In this document: positions 1 to 8,161 of the stretch, piece after piece | Layout: each line of letters opens with the position of its first letter | Numbering within the stretch: the first letter of the stretch is position 1 | Assembly: GCA_029550525.1 (NCBI GenBank) | Contig: JAKPHF010000016.1 | Coordinates: 1-64,000 of the forward strand | Length of the DNA stretch: 64,000 nucleotides | Reading direction: 5' to 3' | Source: Planctomycetota bacterium | GTDB taxonomy: Bacteria; Planctomycetota; Phycisphaerae; UBA1845; PWPN01 | Program-made: the position numbers and the translations under genes | The notes under the pieces: model-generated | What the model was told of the DNA's origin: nothing | Databases searched by the model: none | The model's input: the letters and a program-made list of their open reading frames with translations, nothing else

Positions 1-536
1 ATGATGAACGGAATGTACTCGGCCAGCACGGCGTGGTCGAGCACCTTCAGGACGGTCTGAAACCCCGGCGCCGCCACGTCAGGAGCGTGGCCGAAACCCG
101 TTCCCCGCAGCAGGTAATAGATCAGCGCGATCGCCCCCAGAACGCCCGAGATAATCAGCTTGTTGGAGTTGTGGTGCCACCAGTGGGCGACCGACGGGAT
201 CAGCGGCAGAATGGCGATGCACAAGAGGAGGATCACGAACGGAGCCGCAGCCAAATAGCTCGGCGGTTCGTGAGCACCTGCGTGCCCATCACCATGCGCG
301 TCGCCATGGCCGGCTTCCGGAGCCGTCGTGCTGTGGGCGTCAGAGCCGGCCGGATGCTCGACCGCCACCGACGGAGCAGCCGGCACAATCGCCGCACCCT
401 CTTGGACCGCCGGCACCGTCGCCGGCGAAGGCTGTGCCTCCTGCCCCAAGGCCGGAGCGGACAAGATCACTCCGCCAATCAACACTGCACACAGCCCGAC
501 CACCGTCCGTCCGTGAACCACTCGATTCAAAGTCAT
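1..536 (-). CDS. Na+/H+ antiporter (NhaD-like, ion transporter superfamily), N-terminal fragment
   Basis: The gene starts at ATG 536 and runs off the left edge, so only 178 residues are visible. Residues 1-32 look like a signal peptide ending in SAPALGQ. Residues about 35-92 form an Ala/Pro/His-rich linker (DAHGDGHAGAHE). Two membrane helices follow: FVILLLCIAILPLIPSVAHW, then a second ending ALIYYLLRG. The PFVxLLLCIAxLPL...HWW signature is typical of NhaD/citrate-transporter-like sodium:proton antiporters, which exchange Na+ for H+ across the inner membrane. The family call is from this short stretch only. It is divergent from the DUF192 gene, with about 200 bp between them. Confidence 0.6.
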   Translation of the reverse strand, partial: MTLNRVVHGRTVVGLCAVLIGGVILSAPALGQEAQPSPATVPAVQEGAAIVPAAPSVAVEHPAGSDAHSTTAPEAGHGDAHGDGHAGAHEPPSYLAAAPFVILLLCIAILPLIPSVAHWWHHNSNKLIISGVLGAIALIYYLLRGTGFGHAPDVAAPGFQTVLKVLDHAVLAEYIPFI

Positions 537-738
537 GGGATTACCTTCCACGCAGAAACAGGAATCTGGATACTCCCTCGTGCGTTGCGCTCCTGGATTC
601 GGCGATTGCACGTGCGGGGCGGGCATTTTATACTGGCCGGTCGTGCCGAACCAGTCTTTGCCCATTCCGACCGGTCTCTTCTGTCGCGCTGTTCGCTCCC
701 GCGCTGTCGCACGCGACGGGTACGGTTGCGTCGCCGCG

Positions 739-1281
739 TTGACTTGGCTGCGCGGCTATCTCCTTCATATCGTCCAAATCGGCTTGGTCGTTGCACTGCT
801 GGCCGCGGGCTGCTCGGGCCCCTCAGGAACCGATCCTGCCAAGCGTAACCAATTGGATGCCATGGAAAAGGCGACAATTCGCATCAACAACCACGAGTTT
901 GAGGTCTGGCTCGCACGAACCGACGAAGAGCGAGAACGTGGTCTGATGCAGGTTCCCGAGGAGGCACTTGCCCCATTTTCACGTTCGGGAGACGCCGGTG
1001 CGTCGCCCATCTACCGCGGCATGTTGTTCCTGTTCGACGACGAGATGCCACTGGCGTTCTGGATGGCCAACACCATCACGCCGCTGGACATCGCCTACAT
1101 CGCGTCGGATGGCCGAATCGTTAAGACCTACACAATGGCTCCACTGGAAACTCGGACCTACCCTTCCATCGTCCCCGCTCAGTACGCCCTGGAAGTCAAA
1201 GCTGGCTTGTTTGAAGAGCTTGGCATCGGGCTAGGGACGTACGTGGAAATCCCCGACTCTGTTCTCAAGGCCGCTCGCTGA
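739..1281 (+). CDS. DUF192-family lipoprotein
   Basis: The last ~140 residues match DUF192: an N-terminal strand (ATIRINNHEFEVWLA), then ERERGLM, MLFLFDDEMPLAFWM and the closing strand YALEVKAGLFEELGI. DUF192 proteins are small, often secreted beta proteins of unknown function. The 180-residue form begins with a hydrophobic stretch and lipobox LAAGC, so I infer export and lipidation. The start is uncertain. TTG 739 gives a clean lipoprotein signal; the next in-frame ATG upstream, at 535, would add 68 residues from the divergent promoter region, and ATG 862 would remove the lipobox. No strong Shine-Dalgarno decides. Confidence 0.7.
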   Translation: MTWLRGYLLHIVQIGLVVALLAAGCSGPSGTDPAKRNQLDAMEKATIRINNHEFEVWLARTDEERERGLMQVPEEALAPFSRSGDAGASPIYRGMLFLFDDEMPLAFWMANTITPLDIAYIASDGRIVKTYTMAPLETRTYPSIVPAQYALEVKAGLFEELGIGLGTYVEIPDSVLKAAR

Positions 1282-1401
1282 TCGGCCGAATCCACCTTCA
1301 CCAACGGTGTACTGCACCAGTAGCCCTGGTTCGGTCTGATAACTCCGAACCGCGGGTGTGGGTGAGGGTCCGCGCAGGGGTAGCGCCCGCGGCTCGACGG
1401 A

Positions 1402-2685
1402 TTGGGGGGAGATCCTCTGTCGCAACTGGCGAAACAACATGTGCTTCCGGAACAGGGGCAGTTGACCGTATTGGTGGTGGGCCCGGCCAAAGACCTTCCG
1501 CTGAACGTGCGTGAATTGATCGTCTCGCGGAACCTGTCTCCCTTGTACGCCCCCGATTGCCGTGCGGCGTGCGAGCCTTCGCTTCTGGCCAAGGCTGACG
1601 CGGTCCTGATCTGCGGTGAAGCGTGCCACTCCTGGTCGCCGGCCGACCGGAACGGCGACTGGCTGAGCCGCAGCGACGCCCGTTATCAACTGGAATTGTT
1701 GGCCGATGCTCTCGCGTCGCATCGGCTGACTGGGGTCGTCCTGTCACCGGGCAGATTCGGGGTAATGCCCGGTGACGACGACCCGCTCATGTTCGCGCCA
1801 CCGGACGCTTCGGCCGACGAGCTGTGGGGCCGAATCGCGGCCATCCAGCAGTATCGGCCTTTGCTCGAGCGCATGGAGGAGCAGGTCGCGGGCATGCAAC
1901 GGCTGGGCAAGAAGCTCAACGAGCAGTTCGTGGAGGTGGACCAGGAACTGCGGCTGGCCAGCCGGCTGCAGCGGGACTTCCTACCCAAGCAGTTGCCCGC
2001 CATCGGCGACATTCGCTTCCACGTGCTCTATAGGCCGGCCACCTGGGTCTGCGGTGATGTGTACGACGTCCAGCGGCTCGACGAGTCGTTCATCGGCGTA
2101 TACCTCGCCGATGCCGTCGGACACGGCGTGGCGGCCGGCCTGCTGACCATGTTCATCAAGCAGGCGATCACCGGGAAGCGCATCTACCAGGACGGGTACG
2201 TCATCGTGCCACCGCACGACGTGCTCGAACAACTGAACGCGCAGTTGGCCGACCAGCAATTGCCCAACTGCCAATTCGTCACCGCCTGCTACGCCACCAT
2301 CGACGTGCGGACGCGCGAAGTCTGCCTGGCCCGCGGCGGACACCCGCATCCCATCCACGTGGGCGCGGATGGGACGTGCGTGGAAGTGCGAACCGTGGGC
2401 GGCCTCCTCGGCATCTTCCACGGCGAAACGTATCCGAGCACGTCGCTTATCCTCGAGCCCGGCGAAAAGCTCATCCTGTACAGCGACGGACTCGAAGACG
2501 TGATCATCAGCCGCCGCGAACGCGACGATGGCCAGACTCACCTCACGCCCGAGTTTCTGGGCATGGTGCGCGAGCCCGGCCCCCAATTCATCCGTGCCAT
2601 GGAAGACCACCTCGACGCAGCCGAGGGCAGCCTCCAGCCAAGCGACGACATGACGCTGGTCGTCGTCGAACGTCTGATCGAGTAG
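1402..2685 (+). CDS. SpoIIE/PP2C-type serine phosphatase with receiver-like N-terminus
   Basis: A 427-residue protein. The C-terminal half is a SpoIIE-type PP2C phosphatase: LASRLQRDFLP lead-in, metal-binding CGDVYD and YLADAVGHGVAAGL, RGGHPHPI, and LILYSDGLEDV. Such enzymes dephosphorylate anti-sigma-factor antagonists or similar partners. Residues ~15-140 have the alternating strands of a receiver-like domain but I do not see a convincing phospho-acceptor pocket. Residues ~150-190 are a charged helix likely to be coiled coil linking the two. TTG at 1402 is used as start; GTG 1441 is an alternative. No partner kinase is adjacent. A TGA-ladder repeat follows the stop. Confidence 0.8.
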   Translation: MGGDPLSQLAKQHVLPEQGQLTVLVVGPAKDLPLNVRELIVSRNLSPLYAPDCRAACEPSLLAKADAVLICGEACHSWSPADRNGDWLSRSDARYQLELLADALASHRLTGVVLSPGRFGVMPGDDDPLMFAPPDASADELWGRIAAIQQYRPLLERMEEQVAGMQRLGKKLNEQFVEVDQELRLASRLQRDFLPKQLPAIGDIRFHVLYRPATWVCGDVYDVQRLDESFIGVYLADAVGHGVAAGLLTMFIKQAITGKRIYQDGYVIVPPHDVLEQLNAQLADQQLPNCQFVTACYATIDVRTREVCLARGGHPHPIHVGADGTCVEVRTVGGLLGIFHGETYPSTSLILEPGEKLILYSDGLEDVIISRRERDDGQTHLTPEFLGMVREPGPQFIRAMEDHLDAAEGSLQPSDDMTLVVVERLIE

Positions 2686-2718
2686 ATCACCACACCGGTG
2701 CTACAAACCCAGGATTCC

Positions 2719-2802
2719 TGACAAGCTCAGGAGCCGTGAGCTATCAGCTGTGGGCTGTGAGCCAGACCTCTGGCTGACAGCTGAGAGTTGACAGCTGACA
2801 GC
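2719..2802 (+). repeat. TGA-ladder repeat (AGCTATG/CAGCTGA heptad family) after the phosphatase gene
   Basis: The tract starts 34 bases after the phosphatase stop. It contains TGA at 2719, 2737, 2758, 2775, 2782, 2789 and 2796. The last four are exactly 7 bases apart and so fall in successive frames. The unit is a CAGCTGA/GCTGTGA heptad. The related tracts at 51005-51074 and 59536-59580 share the GCTGTGAGCTATGAGC core. Confidence 0.7.
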
Positions 2803-2818
2803 TCTTCATCGGCAAAGG

Positions 2819-3274
2819 CTACTTGCAGTATTCCTTGAGGAAACCGACGAACTCGCGCCGGTGTTCTTCTTCATCGCCCAGAAGGCCGATGGCCAAATCC
2901 TGCGTCACGTAATCGACACCCTCGGACATCTTGATGATCCTTTCATACTGACTGACCGCCGAGTTCTCGGCCTCGATCACGCCGCGAATCACGCTCACCA
3001 CGTCGGTAGTGTCAGCCGGCGGCTGCATCTGCCGCTGGTCCCACTGAAGCTCCAGCGAACCCGGCACCTGGCCGCCCATGGTCTTGATCCGACCTGCGAG
3101 CGTTTGGGCATGCCCCAGCTCCGCCGTCACGTCCGCAGCCAGCGACGACTTGATCTCCTCCGCACGCACGCCGTCCAGATTGACGGAATTGGCCAGGTAG
3201 TTCATCACCGTCTCGAGTTCCATCCGGTAAGCCGTCTTCAGTTCTTCGATGATCGCGCTCTTGTCGTCCGCCAT
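2819..3274 (-). CDS. Ferritin-like domain protein (bacterioferritin-like)
   Basis: 151 residues, almost all helical. ExxxMNYLANSVNLDGVRA, ELGHAQTLAGRI, GVIEAENSAVSQYERII and LLGDEEEHRREFVGFL carry the repeated Glu/His metal-ligand pattern (E..., ExxH, E..., ExxH) of ferritin-like diiron four-helix bundles. The likely role is iron storage or peroxide/iron detoxification in the cytoplasm. The start at ATG 3274 is set by AGGAG about 10 bases upstream; a longer frame to 3343 has no such site. It is convergent with the phosphatase and the upstream region holds a GTGCA palindrome. Confidence 0.75.
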   Translation of the reverse strand: MADDKSAIIEELKTAYRMELETVMNYLANSVNLDGVRAEEIKSSLAADVTAELGHAQTLAGRIKTMGGQVPGSLELQWDQRQMQPPADTTDVVSVIRGVIEAENSAVSQYERIIKMSEGVDYVTQDLAIGLLGDEEEHRREFVGFLKEYCK

Positions 3275-3393
3275 GTTCCGGGTCTCCTTTCGTGACCAAA
3301 CCCAGGAGCGGCAACCCCCGAGCCGAAAGGATTCTAGCCCCACGCGCGGAGGACAGGCATCTCGCCCGCCTCATCGAAGGGATTAATCGCCTT

Positions 3394-3451
3394 GTTGTGG
3401 TGCACACTTCCAGCGTGCACAGTGCAGGCAGGGATGCCTGCACCACAATGC
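3394..3451. repeat. GTGCA-rich nested palindrome
   Basis: An outer 10-bp inverted repeat TTGTGGTGCA (3395-3404) / TGCACCACAA (3439-3448) overlaps an inner 9-bp stem GTGCAGGCA (3422-3430) / TGCCTGCAC (3435-3443) and a GTGCAC pair at 3400-3405 and 3415-3420. Matching words (GTGCAGGCAGGATGTCTGCA and GGATGCCTGCACAACA) flank the stem-loop island near 42.1-42.4 kb, so this is a dispersed element rather than a unique site. Confidence 0.6.
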
Positions 3452-3467
3452 CCCTTGCGAATGCGAC

Positions 3468-4445
3468 CTAGGGCGATTGCCTGTGGCAAAGGAGGTGTCC
3501 CGCGCGATTCATCTCCCACCGCCAATTCGCGGGAACACGGATGGAAGTGCGACCATCAACGAGCGTCACCGGTCCGGTACCGCCGTCGCCGGCCAGTAGC
3601 TTGCTCCGGTCATAAACCATCGGCCCGATCTCTCGCGCGTCCGGCGACGCTGCGATGCGGGCGCGCTCCATTCGGCCATCGGTCGCTGGCAGGGCTGGGC
3701 GAAATGTCGCTTGGGTGTCGATCACACATCGCAGGCGCAACGAGACGATCTCCACCTCGCTCGTGTTCACGTCAGGGCCGTGCGGACGCGCCCGTCGCCA
3801 TGCTCGAACCGCCCAGTCGTCATCGCTCAATTCCTCCACCGGCACCAGCGAAGCATTACGATGCCCGCGTATGCGAAGCTCGGCATAGCGATCCAGGAAC
3901 GAATCGTCCTGCTCGAGGCCGTCAGCCTGCACGTCCTCAGCCGCCCGCTCCATCATGGTTACGAATGCATCGCGTACTCCACGCACGTCGAGCATGCGGG
4001 GAGGCTCCAATCGGTGGACGTAATCCTTGACTTCGACGGCCGGAGCAACGCCACGTGGCGACACGATGTGAGCGGTTGCGGGAAAGCAGACGACTGCAGC
4101 ACCGAGGCTGGACGCCGCATCAACAAACACCTCCTGCTGAGCCGGCCCGAGCTTGACCAGCATGAGATCGGACAGCGTCACGCCCCAACCGCCGGCCAAT
4201 TCGGAGAGTCTTTCCGCCAGCGCCGGCGACAGATCGTTTCCGCCCGCACCGAGCCACGAGTACAGGCACACGATACTGCTGCGGACCATCCAACCCGTTG
4301 AGTCCACGCCGCATCCCGGCGACGCGGTACACAGGGCCGCGTTCCAGATCGCCCCTTCCAGATCCACCGCCAGGAACATCGTGTCATTCATAGCGGGCAT
4401 CCGCTTGTCGCTGCCAACGTCGTCGCTACCGACATCGGTGCTCAC
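3468..4445 (-). CDS. Conserved protein of unknown function, last gene of the M16/CPBP operon
   Basis: 325 residues with no domain I recognise. The sequence begins near MNDTMFLAVDLEGAIWNAAL, with a Gly-rich loop (SWLGAGGNDLSP) and an alternating alpha/beta central part (LMLVKLGPAQQEVFVDAASSLGAAVVCFPATAHIV). The C-terminus is rich in Arg and Trp. GTG 4445 overlaps the stop of the CPBP gene (GTGA overlap), which suggests translational coupling; ATG 4400 or 4391 are alternative starts. It has no signal peptide and is probably cytoplasmic. Co-transcription with membrane and zinc peptidases hints at a link to proteolysis, but that is inference only. Confidence 0.55.
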   Translation of the reverse strand: MSTDVGSDDVGSDKRMPAMNDTMFLAVDLEGAIWNAALCTASPGCGVDSTGWMVRSSIVCLYSWLGAGGNDLSPALAERLSELAGGWGVTLSDLMLVKLGPAQQEVFVDAASSLGAAVVCFPATAHIVSPRGVAPAVEVKDYVHRLEPPRMLDVRGVRDAFVTMMERAAEDVQADGLEQDDSFLDRYAELRIRGHRNASLVPVEELSDDDWAVRAWRRARPHGPDVNTSEVEIVSLRLRCVIDTQATFRPALPATDGRMERARIAASPDAREIGPMVYDRSKLLAGDGGTGPVTLVDGRTSIRVPANWRWEMNRAGHLLCHRQSP

Positions 4446-5326
4446 TTCCACGTCTCGGATTGGGACCGCAAGATGAGCAATCCGATCAGATTGAACATCA
4501 TGTGAAAGACGATGACGGGCAACAGGCTGCGCCGCCAGACGAACATGACCCCGAGCACGATGCCGACGCAGCCGATGACCACCGTCGCCACCACTCCCTG
4601 ATAGGCGTGCCCCAGCGAAAACAGCACGCTCCCCACCAGCACCGCCAACCACCATCGCCGGAAAACCGCGAACAAACGCGTCAACAGGAAGCCTCTGAAG
4701 ACAACCTCTTCCCACAAGGCGACGAAGGCCATGAACGCGACCATCATCGGGATCGATGCGCGAGGAATCGTCTTCTCGATGCCCTTTTGCGCCTGGTCCA
4801 TCAGATCGGGGCGAATCAACACCAGGACCATGGCGGCCATCATCATGACCATGTACATGCCGAAGGCGCCCGCCACGCCCAGCCCGACATCGGCGAGAAT
4901 ATTGTTCACCCGCCAACCAATGGCCGAGGGTCGTTGCCGCGCCGCCCCGACCAAGGCGAACGCAGCCAGGATGCACGTCATGCCTGCAAACGCCGTGATG
5001 AACATGTTGGCCCACCGCTCGTCGCGCAGCTGTACACCCGCCATCAGCAGCAAGCCGATGACCACCCCCGCCAAGCCGGCCAGGAGCAGACACACCAATT
5101 GCCACACGGCCCGCCACGGTGTCAGGCGCACCAAGCTCGACGCGAGTGATCCGGACACATCGTACGTACCGCCGACCGTGACATGCGCCGGCAGGCTGTC
5201 CACCAAAACAGGCCGAGCCACGGGCACGTCCGGAAGCGAATGTGCCGGGTTGGAGACTTCGATCATGGGATCGGGAGGCGGCCCGGCGGATTCGCGATCG
5301 ACGATGGAGTTGTCGTCAGGGTTCAC
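4442..5326 (-). CDS. CPBP family intramembrane metalloprotease
   Basis: 294 residues, with a ~60-residue soluble N-terminus followed by about seven hydrophobic helices. The CPBP (Abi/Rce1-like) motifs are present in order: EEVVFRGFL (two Glu and Arg), FSLGHAYQG (His) and VFHMMFNLIG (His/Asn). These build the metal site of glutamate-dependent intramembrane proteases that cut prenylated or membrane-bound proteins. The start is GTG 5326. It lies 51 bases after the M16 gene upstream and overlaps the gene downstream, in one minus-strand operon. Confidence 0.85.
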   Translation of the reverse strand: MNPDDNSIVDRESAGPPPDPMIEVSNPAHSLPDVPVARPVLVDSLPAHVTVGGTYDVSGSLASSLVRLTPWRAVWQLVCLLLAGLAGVVIGLLLMAGVQLRDERWANMFITAFAGMTCILAAFALVGAARQRPSAIGWRVNNILADVGLGVAGAFGMYMVMMMAAMVLVLIRPDLMDQAQKGIEKTIPRASIPMMVAFMAFVALWEEVVFRGFLLTRLFAVFRRWWLAVLVGSVLFSLGHAYQGVVATVVIGCVGIVLGVMFVWRRSLLPVIVFHMMFNLIGLLILRSQSETWK

Positions 5327-5377
5327 GCTTGCACTCCCGACAAAGCACCGGCAAGATCGCCCGTTCGATCATCGCGA

Positions 5378-6622
5378 TTACGCCGGCCAAACGCGAGGGC
5401 CCACACTGACGAGATAACCTGGGCCCGTGATCGGCCATCGGCGCAGATATTCGGCCACACTCTCGGCGGACACGGCGTCGACCGCAGCCAGCCGATCCTC
5501 GGCCGGGCGCGGCCGGCCGCGATAGTCCATGTCGTCGGCCAGTTGCCCCAGCCGGTAGAACGGCGCCTCCGACTCGTTGGCCAGCGACGTGCGGCGAAGA
5601 TTCTTCACCCGCCGCAACTCCTTCTCCTGCGGACCGTCCGCGGCCAGCCGAGCCGCCTCCTCGCGCATGGCGTCAAGCAGCTTTTCGCAGTTCTCCGGCT
5701 CGCACAACCCGAAGAGCACGATCATGCCGAAGTCCTGGTACTCCTCGTGAAACGCACCGGCCCGCGGACTGATGCCCTTCTGCACGATGTTCCAATAGAA
5801 CCGCGAATTCTCGCCCCCCAGGATGGCTGCCGTGGCCTCGGCGGTCTCATACAGCGAGTCGGTCGCGCCCACCGACGGGAACGCGAGCAGAACGGCCTGC
5901 TGCCGGAACCGGTCCACCTGCTGCGTGGCCACGCCCGTCCGAAACGGCGGCGACCGGCGATCGGTGCCCAGCGAATCCACGTGCGGCCAATCACCGCAGG
6001 CACGCTGCGCCATCCGAAGCACGTCGGTCGGCTCGACGTTGCCCGCCACCACGAGGATCAAATTGTTCGGTGCATAACGCCGGGTGAAATACTCCCACAT
6101 GCCCTCGCGGGTCATGTCCTTGATCGTCCGCTCCCAGCCCAGCACAGGCCAGGCCAGCGGTGTGCCTGCGTACAACTGCTCATGCAGATAATCGTAAGCT
6201 ACCGAGCCGAGATCGTCCCTGGACATGGCAATCTCTTCGAGGACCACGTTCTTCTCCATGTCGAACTGGTCCTGCGGAAGCGTCGACCGCATCATGTCGG
6301 CCAGCAACTCGAGCTGCCGCTGCAAGTCGCCCGTCTGGACCCAACCGTAATAGAACGTTCGGTCCTTGCTCGTGTAGGCGTTGTAGTACGAGCCCATCTC
6401 ATCGAACTCGACGTTCACCTGTTCCCAGGTGCGGAGGGCCGTACCCTTGAACATCATGTGCTCGAGAAAATGCGACACGCCGGCCAGTTCCGGCGGATCG
6501 TCGCGAGCTCCCGTACGGGCGAGAAAACCGCAAGCCGCGGATTGCACGTGGGGCATGACCTCGATCACGACGGTCAGGCCGTTGGACAACTGCTCGACGA
6601 CAAAAGGCGACGTCACACTCAT
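5378..6622 (-). CDS. M16 family zinc peptidase, catalytic partner
   Basis: 414 residues, the usual size of a bacterial two-domain M16B peptidase. The inverted zinc motif HFLEH sits at residues 51-55, followed by MMFKGT, and the third ligand glutamate lies in EKNVVLEEIAM about 75 residues on. The C-terminal domain has the usual YAPNNLILVVAGN and EFLRRW-like ends. It degrades peptides, perhaps in the periplasm or cytoplasm; no signal peptide is visible. It is 30 bases downstream of an M16 homologue lacking the full zinc site, so the two probably form a heterodimer. Confidence 0.88.
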   Translation of the reverse strand: MSVTSPFVVEQLSNGLTVVIEVMPHVQSAACGFLARTGARDDPPELAGVSHFLEHMMFKGTALRTWEQVNVEFDEMGSYYNAYTSKDRTFYYGWVQTGDLQRQLELLADMMRSTLPQDQFDMEKNVVLEEIAMSRDDLGSVAYDYLHEQLYAGTPLAWPVLGWERTIKDMTREGMWEYFTRRYAPNNLILVVAGNVEPTDVLRMAQRACGDWPHVDSLGTDRRSPPFRTGVATQQVDRFRQQAVLLAFPSVGATDSLYETAEATAAILGGENSRFYWNIVQKGISPRAGAFHEEYQDFGMIVLFGLCEPENCEKLLDAMREEAARLAADGPQEKELRRVKNLRRTSLANESEAPFYRLGQLADDMDYRGRPRPAEDRLAAVDAVSAESVAEYLRRWPITGPGYLVSVGPRVWPA

Positions 6623-6652
6623 CTTCTTCTCCGGCGATCGGGCGGCGCTTCC

Positions 6653-7939
6653 TCAGGCCATCCGGCCGTTCGCCAACTTCTGCGGCCCCAACGTCACCAC
6701 GCTCAGCCGGTCGCGCGGGTGAGCGGCGAGGTAGTCGCGAATGTCTCGAATGGTGACCGCTGAAATCCGGGCCAATTTCTCATCGGTGGGAATCACCCGA
6801 CCGTAATAGAACAGATCCTCGACCGCCTCCGCGGCTCGGGCCCGGGTCACATCGCCGCGCGTACGCGCTCGCGTGACCAGCCCCGCGATGGCTCGATCCA
6901 ACTCGGACTGAGTCAGATCGTCGGCCAGACGACCCACTTCGCGAATGAGCGTTTCATATGTCCGGTCGAGGTTTTCCGGCGTCGTGGACGCCCCCACGTG
7001 AACCATCCCGCCCACACGCGGCTGATCCGTCCAAGCCCCCACCCAGTAGACCAGCCCCTGCTTTTCGCGCACTTCGGTGAACAATCGGCCGCTCATGCCC
7101 CCCGAGAGAATACCAATCGCCACCTTTTGCACGTAATAGTCCGGATCGTCCGCCGAAGATCCAGGAAAGCACAAGGCGACCTGTTCCTGCTCGAGCTCTT
7201 TTTCGTGGTGACTATATTTCGGCACGAACTGGATGTTCAGTCCGCACATCTCATCCTCGTCCGAATCGGCCGAGGCTTCCAGCGAGCTGAACGCCGCCTC
7301 AAGCTGATCGGCGACGGCCGTCGGATCGACCGCGCCCGCAACCGCCACCTGCATGCGACGCGGCGTGAAGCAACGCCGCCAATGTGCGACGATCTGCTCG
7401 CGCCCGGTGCGTTCGAGTGTTTCCCGTTCGCCCAGCGGGTGCCGGCCCAGTGGCTGACCGTACGCCTGCGCGTAAATCAGCTTCTTGGTCAGCTCGCTCG
7501 GATCGTCCTGCAGAGCGGACAGCGACTGGAGGGCCAGTTCCACCGCCACCTCGCAGGCGTCGTCCGGAAAGCTCGGCGTGGAGAGCATTTCACCATGCAG
7601 GGCAATGGTCTGGGGCAGAAACTCGGGCAGGCACAAGCTGGAGAAGCCCAGTGTCTCCCGGCCCGTGAACGAGGCGTGCGTGGCCCCGATCTCGTCGAAT
7701 GCGTCATTCAGCGCCCGGCCGTCCCGCCGGGCCGTCCCCTTGCTCAGCGTCTCTTCGACCAGATGAGCGACGCCGAGATACCGCTCGTCTTCATACGCAT
7801 AACCCGCGAAAACCCGAATCTCGAGATTCGCAACCGGTCGACCCGGGATCTGCAGGACCGCCAGGTCGATACCGTTGGCGAGGCGACGTTGATCAATTCG
7901 CATTTCTGAGAGCCAAGCAGGACTGATGGCGGACTCCAT
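6653..7939 (-). CDS. M16 family peptidase homologue with incomplete zinc site
   Basis: 428 residues, colinear with the M16 peptidase downstream. The expected HxxEH is replaced by HLVEE (residues 59-63), so the second zinc histidine is a glutamate. The flanking TLSKGTARRDG matches the LxKGT that follows the motif in active members. The C-terminal half (LAIGILSGGMSGRLFTEVRE, QGLVYWVGAW) carries the Arg/Tyr substrate-binding features of M16 C-domains. In known bacterial and mitochondrial M16 pairs one subunit is catalytic and the other binds substrate, which fits here. ATG 7939 or ATG 7903 could be the start; neither has a clear ribosome binding site. Confidence 0.8.
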   Translation of the reverse strand: MESAISPAWLSEMRIDQRRLANGIDLAVLQIPGRPVANLEIRVFAGYAYEDERYLGVAHLVEETLSKGTARRDGRALNDAFDEIGATHASFTGRETLGFSSLCLPEFLPQTIALHGEMLSTPSFPDDACEVAVELALQSLSALQDDPSELTKKLIYAQAYGQPLGRHPLGERETLERTGREQIVAHWRRCFTPRRMQVAVAGAVDPTAVADQLEAAFSSLEASADSDEDEMCGLNIQFVPKYSHHEKELEQEQVALCFPGSSADDPDYYVQKVAIGILSGGMSGRLFTEVREKQGLVYWVGAWTDQPRVGGMVHVGASTTPENLDRTYETLIREVGRLADDLTQSELDRAIAGLVTRARTRGDVTRARAAEAVEDLFYYGRVIPTDEKLARISAVTIRDIRDYLAAHPRDRLSVVTLGPQKLANGRMA

Positions 7940-8161
7940 ACGTCCAAACCCGAGCAAGAGCGGACCGCCGCCCCCGTTCCCCCGAACCCAGATCCGCGGC
8001 CAGACCGGCGCGCGGACCTGCCCGCTCGGGGATACAGCAATTGTAGCAGCCGCCTCCGCCCGCGTGTATCGGCGGAGCCGAAGAGCCGACCGGGATAGCG
8101 CACACCGCAAATTGCGACCGATAATCCAGCCGCTCCGCCTCTGTCTTACAACCATTGAGGG

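Noticed and set aside
533-738. Upstream extension of the DUF192 gene to ATG 535
   Set aside because: It would overlap the start codon of the divergent antiporter gene and adds a non-family stretch before a clear lipoprotein signal.
3394-3451. Palindrome read as a CRISPR or attachment site
   Set aside because: No spacer-repeat periodicity and no integrase nearby; related words recur near 42 kb, so it is a dispersed repeat.
7940-8155. N-terminal extension of the upstream M16 gene to 8155
   Set aside because: The extra 72 residues are Arg/Gly-rich with no M16 similarity, and the family start matches position 7939 or 7903.
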